Source: JBFWWP01 sp050246115 (GTDB lineage: Bacteria > Planctomycetota > UBA8108 > UBA1146 > JAJFFE01). Taken from it: a DNA stretch of 64,000 nt. The stretch covers positions 53,073 to 117,072 of the forward strand of contig JBFWWP010000020.1 of the NCBI GenBank assembly GCA_050246115.1, given 5' to 3'. Positions 62,547 through 64,000 of the stretch are shown here, in pieces (the first letter of the stretch is position 1; every line of letters begins with the position of its first letter). The position numbers and the translations under genes were made by a program. Below the pieces are notes generated by a model. The model did no database searches, had not been told where the DNA came from, and saw nothing but the letters and a program-made list of their open reading frames with translations.

Positions 62547-64000
62547 ATGTGCGGGATCTTCGGAATGTGTGCCCAACGCAACGTCGCCCCAACGCTGGTC
62601 GACGGTCTCGGGCGTCTCGAGTATCGCGGCTACGACTCCTGCGGCGTCGTCGTCCTGAGCGACGACGGGAGCCTGTCGATGCGCAAGGGCGCGGGTGAAG
62701 TGGCTCGCGTCGCGGCGGACGAGCGCTTCGCAGAACTGCATGGCAACAGCGGCATTGCCCACACCCGCTGGGCCACCCACGGACGGGTCTCGCGTCAGAA
62801 CTCTCACCCCCACTTCAGCCCGTCGGGTGAGGTCGCCATCGTCCACAACGGCATCATCGACAACTACGAAGAGCTACGGCGCCATCTGGAGGCCAAGGGA
62901 CATGACTTCAAGTCTCAGACCGACTCCGAGGTGGTCGCACACCTGATCCAGGTCGAACTGGCGGCAGCACCCAGCGTCGAGGAGGCGATCGTGCGCGCGC
63001 TCGCACAGCTCGATGGCACCTATGCCCTCGGGGTGATCTGCACCCGCACCCCGGGCGTGCTGTACGCCGCACGCAGCGAGAGCCCGCTGATCCTCGGCAT
63101 CGGCGATGACTTCCGTTGCTTCGCGTCCGACCCGCTGGCGTTCAGTCCCCTGTCGTCGGAAGTCGTGTTCCTCGAGGACGGGGAGATGGTGATCGTCGAC
63201 GCCGAGGGCTACCGAATCCGGCGACTCGACTCCAGCAAGGAGATCCGGCGGCCTTCCGTTCGGATCGAACTCGATGCCGACGCCGTGGATCTCGGTGCCC
63301 ACCCGGACTACATGTCGAAGGAGATCGCCGAGAACTCGGTGGTCACACGCACCGCGCTCGACATCCCCGGCGAGAAGATCGACGCCATCGTCGACGCGAT
63401 CCGTGCGACCACGACGACCTACCTCACCGGCATGGGCACGGCCTACTACGTGGCCCTCATGGCGCAGTACATCTTCTCGCGCTACGGCGGCCGCTTCCTG
63501 CCCGTCGTCACCGCAGACGAGCTCCCGTACCTCGTGAAGTTCTCGCCCAGCGACCACATCATCGCGGTTTCCCAGTCGGGCGAAACGTACGATACGCTGC
63601 GAGCGCTGCGCCTGGCCCACCGCGCCGGAGCCACGACCTCGGCGGTGCTCAACGTGCCCACGTCGTCGATGGCGCGTGAGGTCGATCGTCACATTCACCA
63701 GCAGGCCGGCCCCGAGATCTGCGTGTTGTCCACGAAGGCCACGATCTCGCAGCTCGTCATCCTCACGCGCGTCGCGCTGCGACTGGGAGAGCGCGAAGGA
63801 ACCTTGGCGCCCGAGGTGGTGCAATCGTGCCAAGACGAACTTCGTCGCCTCCCGGCGCTCTTCGATCGGCTCTGGGGACGATCCCACGATCCGGTCAAGG
63901 ACCTGGCCCGCCGCTTCTCGGTCATCCGCAACTGGTTCTTCCTCGGCCGCGGAATCTACTACGGACTCGCCATGGAGGGGGCGCTCAAGTTCAAGGAGGT
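62547..64000 (+). CDS. glmS: glutamine--fructose-6-phosphate aminotransferase, 3' end off window
   Basis: First 484 codons of GlmS (family ~610); the frame is open to the window end. MCGIFG, with the catalytic N-terminal Cys (Cys1 after Met removal), HTRWATHG and VHNGIIDN mark the glutaminase domain; from ~residue 290 the SIS isomerase domain (YLTGMGTAYYVALMAQ, AVSQSGETYDTL, FFLGRGIYYGLAMEGALKFKE) follows. Makes glucosamine-6-phosphate for peptidoglycan and lipopolysaccharide. Controlled by the upstream ribozyme. AGGAAGG stands about 12 bases before the ATG. Confidence 0.97.
   Translation, partial: MCGIFGMCAQRNVAPTLVDGLGRLEYRGYDSCGVVVLSDDGSLSMRKGAGEVARVAADERFAELHGNSGIAHTRWATHGRVSRQNSHPHFSPSGEVAIVHNGIIDNYEELRRHLEAKGHDFKSQTDSEVVAHLIQVELAAAPSVEEAIVRALAQLDGTYALGVICTRTPGVLYAARSESPLILGIGDDFRCFASDPLAFSPLSSEVVFLEDGEMVIVDAEGYRIRRLDSSKEIRRPSVRIELDADAVDLGAHPDYMSKEIAENSVVTRTALDIPGEKIDAIVDAIRATTTTYLTGMGTAYYVALMAQYIFSRYGGRFLPVVTADELPYLVKFSPSDHIIAVSQSGETYDTLRALRLAHRAGATTSAVLNVPTSSMAREVDRHIHQQAGPEICVLSTKATISQLVILTRVALRLGEREGTLAPEVVQSCQDELRRLPALFDRLWGRSHDPVKDLARRFSVIRNWFFLGRGIYYGLAMEGALKFKE

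Overview
The window looks like a chromosomal contig of a high-GC, Gram-negative-type bacterium, most likely Planctomycetota. Three proteins carry paired dockerin-type (EF-hand-like) repeats of the kind common in secreted planctomycete proteins: the cytochrome at 13901-15877, the PKD protein at 23766-25805 and an anti-sigma factor at 46923-47825. The elongation factor G (18489-20579) has the AHIDSGKTT P-loop of the spirochaete/planctomycete/mitochondrial EF-G1 type. GTG and TTG starts and ATGA/GTGA/TTGA stop-start overlaps are frequent. I saw no rRNA, tRNA or CRISPR array. A run of 100 N (60670-60769) marks a scaffold join.

Layout. 1-6188: SEC-C protein, small conserved ORF, a truncated ORF, a secreted protein plus TPR protein, and a ComM/YifB AAA ATPase. 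6395-12520: a HEAT-like/PDZ/S41 protease, the sulfate-activation pair cysD-cysNC, a GNAT acetyltransferase and a heavy-metal-binding lipoprotein. 12596-23332: an orphan MraY, a secreted five-haem cytochrome, a thioredoxin-like lineage protein, a 2Fe-2S ferredoxin, EF-G, a P-loop protein and a PaaZ-like aldehyde dehydrogenase. 23588-27167: three copies of a 178-179 bp foldback MITE with TTA duplications, each just 3' of a minus-strand gene. 29015-33060: ispG, serC and a class II photolyase.

33316-42681 is a tightly overlapping operon (desaturase, FAD oxidoreductase, DUF1365, cyclopropane-fatty-acid synthase, DUF2878, DUF1295, second CFA-like methyltransferase, chalcone-isomerase-like protein, DUF4345) followed by an ECF sigma factor and an RskA-like anti-sigma factor. 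This resembles the mycobacterial sigK-rskA locus and light/oxidative-stress lipid-modification clusters. A divergent group 1/2-type sigma-70 and a threonine aldolase follow.

46264-50991 is the most unusual block. It holds an ECF sigma factor, an anti-sigma factor whose outer part carries a dockerin domain, and two paralogous UshA-like tetrahaem cytochromes. The first of these has an in-frame TGA exactly where its neighbour has the second Cys of a CGC motif. A SECIS-like hairpin follows the TGA, so I read it as a selenoprotein. 51233-60450 has a radical SAM protein, glycosyltransferase, HIT protein, thioesterase, pseudopilin-like lipoprotein, a large Ser/Thr kinase with an ATP-grasp ligase, cysteine dioxygenase and a universal stress protein.

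60626-64000 contains a gapped thioesterase, queE, queD and glmS (running off the end). The region before glmS holds a clear glmS self-cleaving ribozyme (62190-62323), a class best known from Firmicutes. glmS is therefore likely controlled by glucosamine-6-phosphate through RNA cleavage.
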